From Halobacillus salinus (GTDB lineage Bacteria > Bacillota > Bacilli > Bacillales > Halobacillaceae), in the NCBI RefSeq assembly GCF_004684905.1, contig NZ_SRJC01000003.1, positions 299,415 to 363,414 on the forward strand: 64,000 nt of DNA, in the 5' to 3' direction. Shown in pieces: positions 34,208 through 42,992 of the stretch. Both the position numbers and the translations under genes were made by a program. The stretch's first letter is position 1; each line of letters starts with the position of its first letter. The notes under the pieces are model-generated. The model saw only the letters and a program-made list of their open reading frames with translations. It made no database searches and had not been told where the DNA came from.

Positions 34208-35800
34208 TTATAGACCAAGTTGAATAAAGAAGAATCCCCAAATCAAAACAGATATAAAGATGAAGGAGATTGCAATTACCATTGTCTGTGCATACTGCTT
34301 TTTCAATTTCATCAAGCCATTTTTTTCGGATGCAAAAGACTTGATAGTCTGAGTAGCCGGATTAACCTGCTTCATCTTACTGAAGAAGCTCTTTTCATGA
34401 GAATTCGCTGTAGTCGTGAGCCCAACTACTATCAAAATGATTGATGAAATGGCAAATGCAATCATCAACGCGTCGATATGGATAGGGAGCGAAATAATTC
34501 CACGGCTTGCCAGTTCAGATACTAAGATGAAGGAAGTAACCCCTGAAAGCATACTTGCTATTGCAGCTTTGCTATTCATGCGCTTCCACTCAAGACTTGC
34601 AATAACAGTTGGAAGCCACCCCACTCCGAAGATTGCGCCTGCATAGATTGAGATCCAGTAAATCGCAGCAGGTCTACTGATGGCAATAAGACAGACAACT
34701 ACACCCACAAGCACTTGTGCCCATCTTCCAACCTTCAACGAATTTTTCTCACTCAATGGTTCTTTTCTTAAATTCTCAAATAAATCCCTAGCAAGAGCGA
34801 AGCCGACAAGGACGAACAAAGTAGAAGCGGTAGACATGATGGAAGCCATCAATCCTGCTAGACCTATTCCACCTAAGAAACTAGGTACATGTTGAAGGAA
34901 TCCAATAATCATAACGTTATCTGTGTTCTCAATTCCTGGCTGAAGTACACGCATTCCACCCGCCGCTAAGAACACAATGACTTGCATAAACGGGGCGAAG
35001 AAGACACCGATGATAGCCGCTTTCAAAATGACAAAATCGTTTTTTGCTGGAAATACACGTGACACGAGAGCAGGTGTACATGAGAAGAAAAGAATCCACA
35101 CAAGGAACTGTGAAATAGACCAACCTAAAGGTCTTTCATTAGCCCCTTCAATCGTCCAGTAGAATGGAATAGTGTCCGATAAAGCTTTCATCTCTTCCAA
35201 ACCAGCTTTCCCGATGATAAGTGGAGCGATGACTACGGATATTGCTAACATCGTAAAGAACATCAACGTATCCGTAATAACAACACCATACATACCACCA
35301 AGTGCACAGAAAATTAGGAGTGCTGCTGTGAACAGTACAATCATTACCGGGAAGGAAATGTTCGTGATCTCACTCAGAACAAGTCCAGCACCAATCAATT
35401 GAATAACTCCGTAACCTAGCAAACCGACAATCATAATTAGTACTGCGATGATACTGACTGTTCTACTTTTGAATCTCTTCTCAAAGAAGTCAGGCATTGT
35501 CTTACAGTCTAGCGCCTTCATTTTTCTACCTATGTAAACTACAGCAATAAGCGTACCGATCCATGCCCCAAAAGAACCAAGAGCAGCAATGACAAGCGGC
35601 CCTTCTTTATACGAAGTACCTGAAATCCCTAGTAGTGTAACAGCGCTTAAATATGTTGCGGAAAGCGTCCCTACAATCAGAACGGTAGTTCCTTTTTGCC
35701 CCATAACATAAAAGTCATCTTTGCTTTTTACAAATCTAGTGACACCAGCACCAACTACAACATAAAGAGCTAATACTACAAAAAATACAGTCGTTGTCAT
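34208..35800 (-). CDS. Sodium:solute symporter (SSS family)
   Basis: A 530-aa membrane protein with about 13 hydrophobic segments. It begins MTTTVFFVVLALYVVVGAGV and carries FVKSKDDFYVMGQKGTTVL, the SSS equivalent of the FLAGR region, and later GGIGLAGLMASIMSTASTLF. It is the importer of the operon and sits directly behind a 56-aa membrane protein gene that is likely its small partner. The substrate is probably the amide compound cleaved by one of the M20 enzymes. Confidence 0.88.
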   Translation of the reverse strand: MTTTVFFVVLALYVVVGAGVTRFVKSKDDFYVMGQKGTTVLIVGTLSATYLSAVTLLGISGTSYKEGPLVIAALGSFGAWIGTLIAVVYIGRKMKALDCKTMPDFFEKRFKSRTVSIIAVLIMIVGLLGYGVIQLIGAGLVLSEITNISFPVMIVLFTAALLIFCALGGMYGVVITDTLMFFTMLAISVVIAPLIIGKAGLEEMKALSDTIPFYWTIEGANERPLGWSISQFLVWILFFSCTPALVSRVFPAKNDFVILKAAIIGVFFAPFMQVIVFLAAGGMRVLQPGIENTDNVMIIGFLQHVPSFLGGIGLAGLMASIMSTASTLFVLVGFALARDLFENLRKEPLSEKNSLKVGRWAQVLVGVVVCLIAISRPAAIYWISIYAGAIFGVGWLPTVIASLEWKRMNSKAAIASMLSGVTSFILVSELASRGIISLPIHIDALMIAFAISSIILIVVGLTTTANSHEKSFFSKMKQVNPATQTIKSFASEKNGLMKLKKQYAQTMVIAISFIFISVLIWGFFFIQLGL

Positions 35801-35824
35801 TTCTCATACCTCCTTTTAATTGAG

Positions 35825-35995
35825 TCATCCATTAGCGGATTGATTGTCCTTAAATTGCGTGAAATCCTGCTCTTCTTCCTCAAGCTTCTTAATGGCTGGT
35901 TTATACTGCTTACGTAAAATATAGATCACAACGACCGACGAAACGACGGTTGTCAAAATACAATTCAGAAATAGAATTAGAACATCTACATTCAT
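35825..35995 (-). CDS. Small membrane protein, putative symporter accessory subunit (56 aa)
   Basis: A 56-codon frame beginning MNVDVLILFLN, with one hydrophobic segment to about residue 28 and then a charged tail (RKQYKPAIKKLEEEEQ). GGAGGAG lies 5 nt upstream, the start is 3 nt after the stop of the M20 peptidase gene, and the symporter ribosome binding site follows the stop. The tight fit between two real genes makes it credible. Small one-helix partners are known beside several SSS and NSS transporters; the role is inferred from position. Confidence 0.8.
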   Translation of the reverse strand: MNVDVLILFLNCILTTVVSSVVVIYILRKQYKPAIKKLEEEEQDFTQFKDNQSANG

Positions 35996-35997
35996 AT

Positions 35998-37278
35998 TTA
36001 CTCCTCCTTCCTCTCTGCCACTTCACACCACTCTAGAATGGTATCTGCCATAATAGTTGCACAGTCGAAAATTGCATCAAGTTCGATTGATTCATTCGGT
36101 TGATGGGCCTCACTTGTTGTCCCAGGACCGAATACTACAGTCGGAATATTGCCTATTGTTGATAACAAACCGCCGTCAGTACCCCAAGGGGATGCTTTCA
36201 TTACAGGAGCTTGTCCTTTATGAGATGTATAAGATTCCTCTAACCTTTCAAGAAAAGGATGATTCTCATCAATCTCTCCTGGCAGCCACCTCGCCCCGAA
36301 CCACTCAATCTTAACCGGGTGTTCAGCAAACCACTCATCTTGTTCACTCAACTTCCGCAGCCTTTCTTCCATTTCGCTTTTAGCTTGCTGCGGGATCTCT
36401 CCTGGAATGACCCCCATACGCCCTTCCATCTCTAGATGATCTGGTACCGATGATGGCCAGTTTCCACCATTAATTGTTCCTATATTGATCGGAACAGGTA
36501 TTGGGTTACCATCGTATAAATCCCTACTTAATAATTCGTTCCTTTCTCGCTCTAAGCTCAAGATTGCTTCGTTCACCTTGAACGCCTTCTCTATTGCACT
36601 TATTCCCTCATAACGTGTACCACCATGGGCTGATTTTCCATAGATATGAACTTTAAACCACATTGAACCTTGTTGCACAGGGAAAATTGCTAAATTTGTC
36701 GGCTCTGGAATCAACGCGGCATCAGCTTTATAACCGCGTTCAATCGTAGAAAGCGTACCTGATCCACCAGCTTCCTCCTCTACGACACTTTGGAAGATTA
36801 CGTCCCCCTTTAATCTAACTCCAGTTTTCTTTAAGGCTTCTAAAGCAATAAGAGAGGCGAGGTTGCCACCTTTCATATCAGTCGATCCCCGACCATATAA
36901 CCTTCCACCTTTAACTTCACCTGAATAAGGAGCTTTGTCCCACTGATCAAGTTCTCCTTCAGGTACCACATCTACGTGACCATTTAGAATTAGGGATTTT
37001 CCTCCTCCTTCTCCTTTCCATACACCAACGACATTCTCACTTCCTTCGAAGTCAGTGCGGGATGCACAGAATTCAGGGTGTTTGGATAATTGCTTATAAT
37101 CAAGCTCCCAACGGTCTACCATGAGACCATTACTATTCAGCCTCTCCTCAACCAAATCTTGTACAGAAGCTTCATGACCTGCTAAACTCTCTCGCTGAAC
37201 CATTTGTTTCAATAAATCTACATAGTCTTCTCTTTGGTTATTGATGAATGATTTCACTTCTTCGTTAATTGGAATCAT
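35998..37278 (-). CDS. M20-family peptidase/deacylase (ArgE/DapE group)
   Basis: A 426-aa zinc hydrolase. The catalytic region has LNGHVDVVPEGELDQW near residue 105, YGRGSTDMKGG near 130 and VVEEEAGGSGT near 165; the dimerisation domain has SAHGGTRYEG. Close relatives include acetylornithine deacetylase, succinyl-diaminopimelate desuccinylase and YodQ-type deacylases. It is the first gene of the seven-gene operon. I use the ATG within GGGGAGGAGAGGATG; an in-frame codon eight positions upstream has a poorer site. It would remove an acyl or formyl group from an imported amino compound. The substrate is unknown. Confidence 0.88.
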   Translation of the reverse strand: MIPINEEVKSFINNQREDYVDLLKQMVQRESLAGHEASVQDLVEERLNSNGLMVDRWELDYKQLSKHPEFCASRTDFEGSENVVGVWKGEGGGKSLILNGHVDVVPEGELDQWDKAPYSGEVKGGRLYGRGSTDMKGGNLASLIALEALKKTGVRLKGDVIFQSVVEEEAGGSGTLSTIERGYKADAALIPEPTNLAIFPVQQGSMWFKVHIYGKSAHGGTRYEGISAIEKAFKVNEAILSLERERNELLSRDLYDGNPIPVPINIGTINGGNWPSSVPDHLEMEGRMGVIPGEIPQQAKSEMEERLRKLSEQDEWFAEHPVKIEWFGARWLPGEIDENHPFLERLEESYTSHKGQAPVMKASPWGTDGGLLSTIGNIPTVVFGPGTTSEAHQPNESIELDAIFDCATIMADTILEWCEVAERKEE

Positions 37279-37345
37279 CCTCTCCTCCCCTCGTTGATTC
37301 ATATATTACTAAATTTTCTGAATTTTATATAAAGCAATGTAGGGT

Positions 37346-37370
37346 TGGAGTAAGTCACATATGACTCACT
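37346..37370. promoter_or_regulatory. Candidate operator upstream of the M20/GabT operon
   Basis: AGTCA-CATA-TGACT, within a slightly larger symmetric stretch, lies about 75 bp upstream of the first gene. It may bind the PAS/AAA+ regulator. I saw no -24/-12 promoter in this gap. Confidence 0.35.
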
Positions 37371-37409
37371 TTGCTTTTTCCATCACTAAGCTAAAGCAAA
37401 CTGTACTCC

Positions 37410-37432
37410 AAACATCAGAACCGTCCCCGATT
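37410..37432. repeat. REP-like half element
   Basis: AACATCAGAACCGTCCCCGA, a slightly decayed copy, in the divergent gap between the M20 operon and marR. Confidence 0.82.
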
Positions 37433-37532
37433 AAAATCAGCCAAAAAGCCATTTACAAATTCAACCCTCCGACTTAGAATAGTAGTCATGCTATTTATTT
37501 ACCTAAGTAAATAATATACAAAGGAGAATAAC

Positions 37533-37949
37533 GTGAACTATTCCAATCACAACTTATTACACTTACTCAACCAAAGCGTTCGACTGATGAATCAACGCAT
37601 GAACGAAAAACTCAAAGAATACGACCTATACACCTCCCAGTGGGCAATCATCTACTGCCTCCACAAAAACGGTCCAATGACCCTGACCGACATTTGGCAG
37701 TACATGAACGTCGAAGCGCCAACGGTGACACGCACAGTGAAGCGCCTGGAGGAAAAAGGCTGGCTCAGCCGCAAGCCTGGCACAGACAAAAGGCAGCGTA
37801 TCGTCCATATTGCTGATAACGCAAAAGACGAAGTCAGCCGTTTAGCTGATATCATCCGCTCGTACGAGGACGAACAACTTTTCCACTTATCCACCGAGGA
37901 GGAAAACCAACTGAGGCAACTACTCGAGCATATTACATCTAACAAATAG
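37533..37949 (+). CDS. MarR-family transcriptional regulator
   Basis: A 138-aa winged-helix protein with the MarR pattern: TSQWAIIYCLHKNGPMTLTD, then VEAPTVTRTVKRLEEKGWL (recognition helix) and the beta-wing with GTDKRQRIVHI. It starts with GTG behind AAAGGAG and lies 14 nt before a major facilitator gene, which it probably controls as a local, ligand-released repressor. The inducer is unknown. Confidence 0.92.
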   Translation: MNYSNHNLLHLLNQSVRLMNQRMNEKLKEYDLYTSQWAIIYCLHKNGPMTLTDIWQYMNVEAPTVTRTVKRLEEKGWLSRKPGTDKRQRIVHIADNAKDEVSRLADIIRSYEDEQLFHLSTEEENQLRQLLEHITSNK

Positions 37950-37963
37950 AAGGAGTACACACT

Positions 37964-39145
37964 ATGGAACACACGAAACGGCCAATTTGGACGAAGAGTT
38001 TCGTCAGTATATCGCTGACGCATTTTATTGTATTTGTCACCTTCTACGCCTTACTAACCACCCTGCCGATCTACGTCATCGACGAACTCGGAGGCAACGA
38101 AGCGCAAGGCGGACTCGTCGTTACGATTATGCTGCTTGCTGCTATTCTCGTCCGTCCTTTTTCAGGAAAAATTCTCGAGAAACTCGGCAAGAAAAAGGCG
38201 CTCGTAATTTCTATACTCCTGTTCACCATCACAACAGGATTCTATCTAATTGCAACACAATATCAGGCACTACTCGGTTTACGGTTCATTCACGGCCTAT
38301 CTTTCGCAATACTCACCACCACGACTGGAGCAATCGCAGCAGACGTCGTCCCGGCAGAGCGACGCGGCGAAGGACTTGGCTATTTTGCCATGGCGATGAA
38401 TGTTGCCGTAGTCGTCGGTCCCTTCCTTGGCCTGACGATGCTACAGATCACGGATTTCACGAATCTGTTTCTCGTCTTGAGCGGAGTGATGGTCTGCGGC
38501 GTCATCAGCTCGACCTTGATTCAGCTACCGGCTAATGAAAAAGAAGAACAGCCCGAAGCGCCGAAGAAGCTGTCTTTCCACGACTTGTTCGATACGAAAG
38601 CATTGCCAATTGCCATCATCGCTAGCATGATCGCGTTCTCCTATTCAAGTATCATTTCATTCATTTCGGTTTACGCTAATTCGCTTGGCCTCGCTTCCGT
38701 GTCCAGCTATTTCTTTGTCGTGTTTGCGATCGTGATGATCCTATCCCGTCCATCACTCGGACGCGCCTTCGATTCACGAGGACCGAATATCGTCATCATA
38801 CCAAGCCTGATTGTGTTCGCCATCGGACTCGTCACCTTAGGGTTCATCCAGACCATCTGGGGACTGCTGATCGCCGGAGCAATCATCGGTTTGGGCTACG
38901 GTTCTTTGCTTCCGAGCTTCCAGACGATGGCCATCCAATCGACGGCAGACAACCGAAGCGGGCACGCCACAGCTACCTTCTTCACTCTCTATGACACCGG
39001 GATTGCGCTCGGCTCATATGTATTAGGTATCTTAGTTTCCTTATCGAGCTTCACCGTGCTCTACAATGTCAGCGCATTGATCGTAGTCGCTGTACTCGGA
39101 GTTTTCTACCTATTTCAAGAAAAAGCAAATCGCTCGTCTCCTTAA
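37964..39145 (+). CDS. MFS transporter, putative drug efflux
   Basis: A 393-aa protein with 12 hydrophobic segments. It has RPFSGKILEKLGKKKALV between helices 2 and 3, the MFS motif A region, and PAERRGEGLGYFAMAMNVAV, typical of 12-helix efflux pumps of the YwoG/MdtG type. Coexpression with marR suggests export of a toxic compound. A stem-loop surrounds the stop codon. The substrate is unknown. Confidence 0.9.
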   Translation: MEHTKRPIWTKSFVSISLTHFIVFVTFYALLTTLPIYVIDELGGNEAQGGLVVTIMLLAAILVRPFSGKILEKLGKKKALVISILLFTITTGFYLIATQYQALLGLRFIHGLSFAILTTTTGAIAADVVPAERRGEGLGYFAMAMNVAVVVGPFLGLTMLQITDFTNLFLVLSGVMVCGVISSTLIQLPANEKEEQPEAPKKLSFHDLFDTKALPIAIIASMIAFSYSSIISFISVYANSLGLASVSSYFFVVFAIVMILSRPSLGRAFDSRGPNIVIIPSLIVFAIGLVTLGFIQTIWGLLIAGAIIGLGYGSLLPSFQTMAIQSTADNRSGHATATFFTLYDTGIALGSYVLGILVSLSSFTVLYNVSALIVVAVLGVFYLFQEKANRSSP

Positions 39146-39160
39146 TGGAAACGAGCGATT
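39128..39160 (+). terminator. Hairpin at the end of the MFS gene
   Basis: AATCGCTCGT / ACGAGCGATT encloses the stop codon. There is no T-run, so it may stabilise the mRNA end or act with the REP elements just downstream. Confidence 0.5.
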
Positions 39161-39166
39161 CATCCT

Positions 39167-39225
39167 AACGTGAGAACCGTCCCCAACTTAAATGTTCTGA
39201 CCCTAACGCGAGAACCGTCCCCAAT
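39167..39225. repeat. Two REP-like half elements after the MFS gene
   Basis: AACGTGAGAACCGTCCCCAAC at 39167-39187 (the first 20 bases match the family) and AACGCGAGAACCGTCCCCAA at 39205-39224, 38 bp apart, same orientation. Confidence 0.88.
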
Positions 39226-39278
39226 TCAAAAGCCCAACTCTAAAGCAAACTCAAAAGCACCTATCCCAAACTTCAAAT

Positions 39279-40664
39279 TCAATCACCAGAACCGTCCCCA
39301 ACAAAACGATAGCAAACAAAAATCACCACAATCATGCCAAGGCTGATAAACAACCCAATCCGCTCCGTCTCACGAAGCAGCGCCCCTGTAATCGCAACAC
39401 CTATCAGAAAAATTCCTAAGTAAGACGTGAAAGGATAGCCGAATGTATGGAAGCTGTCCGCATTCCCTTTATAGGTTTTCTGTAATTTCAGATGCGAAAC
39501 AAGTATGATCGCCCAGTTCAGAATCAACATAACCCCGGCAGACGTCGTCACGTATTCATACATCGTATCCGGCAGTAGAAACAAGAACAGAATCGACACA
39601 CCCACTCCAATTGCTGTTAGAAAAAGAGACCGAAGAGCTACGCCACGTTCATTTTTCCGTTTCAGTTTATGAGGAGCATCCCCGTCTTCCGCCAGCGAAA
39701 CCATGATATGAGTAATAGAAAATAGTGCCCCTACCATTGTAGAAAAAGCGGCACTCATGATGACCGCATTGAACACCGAATCCAAATAAGGTATCGCAAA
39801 AGCGGACAGCGATGTAACAAATGGACTTTCCGATTCGTTGATCACACTCCAGTCCACCATATACAACACAAAGAACAACCCGGCAACGTACACCGAAACG
39901 AGAATCAGAAGCAGCAACGTTCCCGCCTTCGGAATATCCTTTTTATTCTTCAATTCAGCAGAAGCCACTCCGACAACAGCAATTCCACCGAACGAAAAGA
40001 AGATGAAGATCATCGCCGACCACAAGCCTCTAACACCATTCGGGAAAAATTCACTGATACCCGTCTGCGTCATGACCCGGGATTCTGCCGGACTGACAAT
40101 TCCGAACAAAAACAATGCCACGAATACAATAAAAGCCACGAGTGTAGACAGCTTGACCACAGCAAAGAGGGATTCAATCTTTCCAAAGTTTTTCACTCCG
40201 AACAAATTAATTCCGAACCCTAACGCTGCAAACACGACCGAGAAGATCCAAAGCGGTACATTCGGAAACCAGAACTGACTGAATGTCGACAGGGCGACGA
40301 TTTCACTCGACATGATCAAGATCCCCGACAACCAATACATCCAGCCCGCGACGAAGCCCATGGAATGGCCGAATGCTTTTTTAGCGTAGGCACGGAATGA
40401 GCCAGATTCCGGATCGTTCACACTCATTTCCGCCAGCGCACTGAAGACGAAATAGGTGGTAACGCCCGCGATGAGGTAGCCGATCAATACCGATGGTCCG
40501 GCTAATTGAATCGACAGCCCTGTCCCTAAGAAGAAGCCGGCGCCGATGATAGATCCGATTCCGATCAAGGACACCTGCCACCACATTAAGCCTTCTTTTC
40601 CTTTGGCGTGTTGTTTCGCTTTTTTATGTTCGATTGCTTGTTTGGTCAGGTGATGGTTTTTCAC
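39279..40664 (-). CDS. APC-family amino acid permease
   Basis: A 461-aa protein with 12 hydrophobic segments. It has GIGSIIGAGFFLGTGLSIQ in helix 1, SALAEMSVNDPESGSFRAYA and AFGHSMGFVAGWMYWLSG, typical of the amino acid transporter group that includes GabP, RocE and AapA-like permeases. I use the GTG 8 nt after AGGAG; a GTG three codons upstream is too close to the ribosome binding site. The last seven residues derive from a REP-like repeat. Monocistronic; the substrate is unknown. Confidence 0.9.
   Translation of the reverse strand: MKNHHLTKQAIEHKKAKQHAKGKEGLMWWQVSLIGIGSIIGAGFFLGTGLSIQLAGPSVLIGYLIAGVTTYFVFSALAEMSVNDPESGSFRAYAKKAFGHSMGFVAGWMYWLSGILIMSSEIVALSTFSQFWFPNVPLWIFSVVFAALGFGINLFGVKNFGKIESLFAVVKLSTLVAFIVFVALFLFGIVSPAESRVMTQTGISEFFPNGVRGLWSAMIFIFFSFGGIAVVGVASAELKNKKDIPKAGTLLLLILVSVYVAGLFFVLYMVDWSVINESESPFVTSLSAFAIPYLDSVFNAVIMSAAFSTMVGALFSITHIMVSLAEDGDAPHKLKRKNERGVALRSLFLTAIGVGVSILFLFLLPDTMYEYVTTSAGVMLILNWAIILVSHLKLQKTYKGNADSFHTFGYPFTSYLGIFLIGVAITGALLRETERIGLFISLGMIVVIFVCYRFVGDGSGD
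39281..39302 (-). repeat. REP-like half element overlapping the permease stop
   Basis: The plus strand reads ATCACCAGAACCGTCCCCAA. Read on the minus strand this repeat encodes the last residues of the amino acid permease (VGDGSGD) and flanks its stop codon. Confidence 0.9.
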
Positions 40665-40899
40665 AGAATACACTCCTAATTATAAAATCAGACATTATAG
40701 TATGACCTGACTTCGAGGAAAATATTGGACTCTCGGGGTGTTTTTCCTATTTAAAGCCCTTCCACGTAACCCGCGACAGAGGATGTACTATGAACGCTTT
40801 CGTTTGCCTTCGAATTCCACTGTAGAAGAAATAGTACCCTTGTAGCTTCTCGTCACCTCTTCATTTGTTGGTTAAATTAAACAAAAAGATGAATCTATA
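40665..40899. other. Intergenic region without a gene
   Basis: The divergent gap between the permease and the exopolysaccharide cluster. It contains a plausible TTGGTT-type box near 40868 but no reading frame or repeat that I can support. Confidence 0.5.
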
Positions 40900-40924
40900 G
40901 TTTTAGGTAAAAAATAGTGGGTAT
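40900..40924 (+). promoter_or_regulatory. Sigma-B-like promoter of the exopolysaccharide operon
   Basis: GTTTTA, 13-nt spacer, GGGTAT, one mismatch from the Bacillus general-stress consensus GTTTAA-N13-15-GGGTAT, 73 nt upstream of the first start codon. Stress induction of the operon is inferred. Confidence 0.6.
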
Positions 40925-40996
40925 ACCTTTTTTGTAAACTAATTTGGAATTAAATGGATTCTACAATATTCTACATAAAATAAGGAGACTACTAGT

Positions 40997-41755
40997 ATGA
41001 GAGAAAATCTGACGATGGGAATTCTTGTTCTTCTGTTAATAGGAATTGCTGTGACTCTTTCGTTTCTCGACCTGCCTTTCACCAATGAAGTACTGGTCAT
41101 GAGCGCTGTATCGGTTGTAGTGATGAGCGCGCTTCGCAAGCCATTGACCTTTTTGTATGCCATCACGATGATTCTAGGATTTGGTCTGTTCTTGATTGTA
41201 TATGCCTTTCTGAACGACTACACTTCCAACAGCATTCAGGCGGCCTTAATATCCATCCACCTTCTCTTCACAGGGATTTTAATTTTAAGCTGGATTTTAT
41301 TTAGTTATATTAAAAAACTAGGAAACCAGATGGATGTGTTACATGCTCAGGTGAAGTGGCTGCAACGATACGATAAAGAGACGAATGTACTTACAAAAAG
41401 GGAATTTCAAGAGCGGGCGAAGTGGGTGATGACGTCTGTGAAACGAAACCAATCCGAAGCATGGTTAGTTGACTTAAAGGTGAAAGAAAATCAGCCATAC
41501 GTGGAAAAAAATATTCAGATGACAGTAGAAGAGGCTTCCAAGAATTCAATCCGACACCATTTCGATCTGATCACTTCGGCCAATAACCACGTCTACTTAT
41601 TACTGAAGGATACTAAAGGAGAAGGAGTAGACATTGTAATTGAGAGGATCAACCAGCACATTCGTGAGAGGTTCAAACTGCTCGACTCCCCCTTCACCGT
41701 CGAGAAAACGATTGTGAAGGATGAAGAGTTTTTAGAACAGATAGGAGTGGATTAA
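40997..41755 (+). CDS. Membrane protein with degenerate GGDEF-like domain (YdaK-like)
   Basis: A 252-aa protein with four N-terminal hydrophobic segments (to about residue 105), a short coiled coil and a cytoplasmic C-terminal domain resembling a degenerate GGDEF fold. The signature position reads SANNHVYLLL in place of GGDEF, and the I-site reads RHHFD rather than RxxD. B. subtilis YdaK, a c-di-GMP receptor in the ydaJKLMN exopolysaccharide operon, has the same build. Here c-di-GMP binding is uncertain. It overlaps no gene but is 1 nt from the glycosyltransferase start. Confidence 0.7.
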   Translation: MRENLTMGILVLLLIGIAVTLSFLDLPFTNEVLVMSAVSVVVMSALRKPLTFLYAITMILGFGLFLIVYAFLNDYTSNSIQAALISIHLLFTGILILSWILFSYIKKLGNQMDVLHAQVKWLQRYDKETNVLTKREFQERAKWVMTSVKRNQSEAWLVDLKVKENQPYVEKNIQMTVEEASKNSIRHHFDLITSANNHVYLLLKDTKGEGVDIVIERINQHIRERFKLLDSPFTVEKTIVKDEEFLEQIGVD

Positions 41756-41756
41756 T

Positions 41757-42992
41757 TTGACGATCTTACTCTATGTATCTGCCTCACTCTTTTGGTTCCT
41801 GCTTTTATTTTATTCCATCGTTACGATTGCAGGCGTGAAGCAGCGTACGAATATACCAGAAAAAGCACAAATTGACCATTATCCGAGCGTTGCGGTTCTC
41901 ATTCCCGCTTTTAACGAAGACGTCGTAATCGGAGCTACGCTGAGAGCGATGCAGCGATTAGACTATCCAGGACAACTTGATATTTACGTACTGGACGATC
42001 GGTCGACAGATAATACCGCTTCCGTTGTCCAACGCTTTTCCCACGTCTTCTCTTCCATCCATCATATTCTGGTTCCAGATGGGGAACCGAAGGGTAAATC
42101 ACGCGTCTTGAACTATGGACTACATATATCAGACTCTGATTACTTCGTGGTCTATGATGCAGACAACCAACCGGAACCCGATGCCGTGCGACGATTAATG
42201 GAACGTGCTTTACAAACAGAGAATGCGGCTGGAGCCGTCGGGTATGTGAAGACTATCAACATGAGCCGAAACATCTTGACCCGAATGATTGGTCTTGAGT
42301 TCCAAGTATTTCAGCTGTTGATGCAAAGCGGAAGATGGGGTCTTTTCAAATTAGGATCTCTTGCCGGTACAAACATGCTGTTGAAGCGAGAGGTCATCGA
42401 TGAGGTAGGGGGGTATGATGAACAGGCACTCGCGGAGGATGCAGAACTTTCTGTCCGCATTACTTCCGCAGGGTACCTTCTGCCTGTAGAGCCTGCTTCC
42501 CGGACATGGGAACAAGAGCCAGAAAGAATCAAAACATTCATCAAACAACGAACCCGGTGGTTGTCAGGGAACCTCTATATAATGGAAAAATCGCTCCATC
42601 AATCGGATCATTGGAGCGGTCGTACTTTTTTCTTAAGCTTGCAACACGTGCTTACCTACTTCGTATTCATCGTCCTTTTGCTTCTTTCGGATTTCTTTTT
42701 CGTCACCGGCGTTCTCGGTTACTCTCTTCCAACAGCCGATATACCTCTCATGTTGATCTGGTTTATGAGCTATATCGTGTACGTTTCTCACTTTTTCAGT
42801 GCGCTTGTTGTGGACGAGAATGTCTCCATTAAGAATGTGCTGTTCGTTTTACTCATGTATTTCACCTACGCCCAGATCTTCCTGGTCCTTCTGATGAGGA
42901 GTACCTTTGTCTATATCTTGGGCAGAATCACTGACCGTCATCAAACCTGGGACAAGACGAAACGTTTCAAGAATCAAGGGGAAGAAGGATGA
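41757..42992 (+). CDS. Family 2 glycosyltransferase, processive polysaccharide synthase (YdaM-like)
   Basis: A 411-aa membrane glycosyltransferase with an N-terminal anchor, the GT2 domain (IPAFNEDVVIGATLRAM, VLDDRSTDNT, YDADNQPEPD, LAEDAELSVR and QRTRW as the processive Q-x-x-RW motif) and three C-terminal hydrophobic segments. It would polymerise a sugar nucleotide and export the chain. It starts with TTG behind AGGAGTGG. The next gene overlaps by 4 nt. Related to NodC/PgaC/YdaM proteins; the sugar is unknown. Confidence 0.9.
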   Translation: MTILLYVSASLFWFLLLFYSIVTIAGVKQRTNIPEKAQIDHYPSVAVLIPAFNEDVVIGATLRAMQRLDYPGQLDIYVLDDRSTDNTASVVQRFSHVFSSIHHILVPDGEPKGKSRVLNYGLHISDSDYFVVYDADNQPEPDAVRRLMERALQTENAAGAVGYVKTINMSRNILTRMIGLEFQVFQLLMQSGRWGLFKLGSLAGTNMLLKREVIDEVGGYDEQALAEDAELSVRITSAGYLLPVEPASRTWEQEPERIKTFIKQRTRWLSGNLYIMEKSLHQSDHWSGRTFFLSLQHVLTYFVFIVLLLLSDFFFVTGVLGYSLPTADIPLMLIWFMSYIVYVSHFFSALVVDENVSIKNVLFVLLMYFTYAQIFLVLLMRSTFVYILGRITDRHQTWDKTKRFKNQGEEG

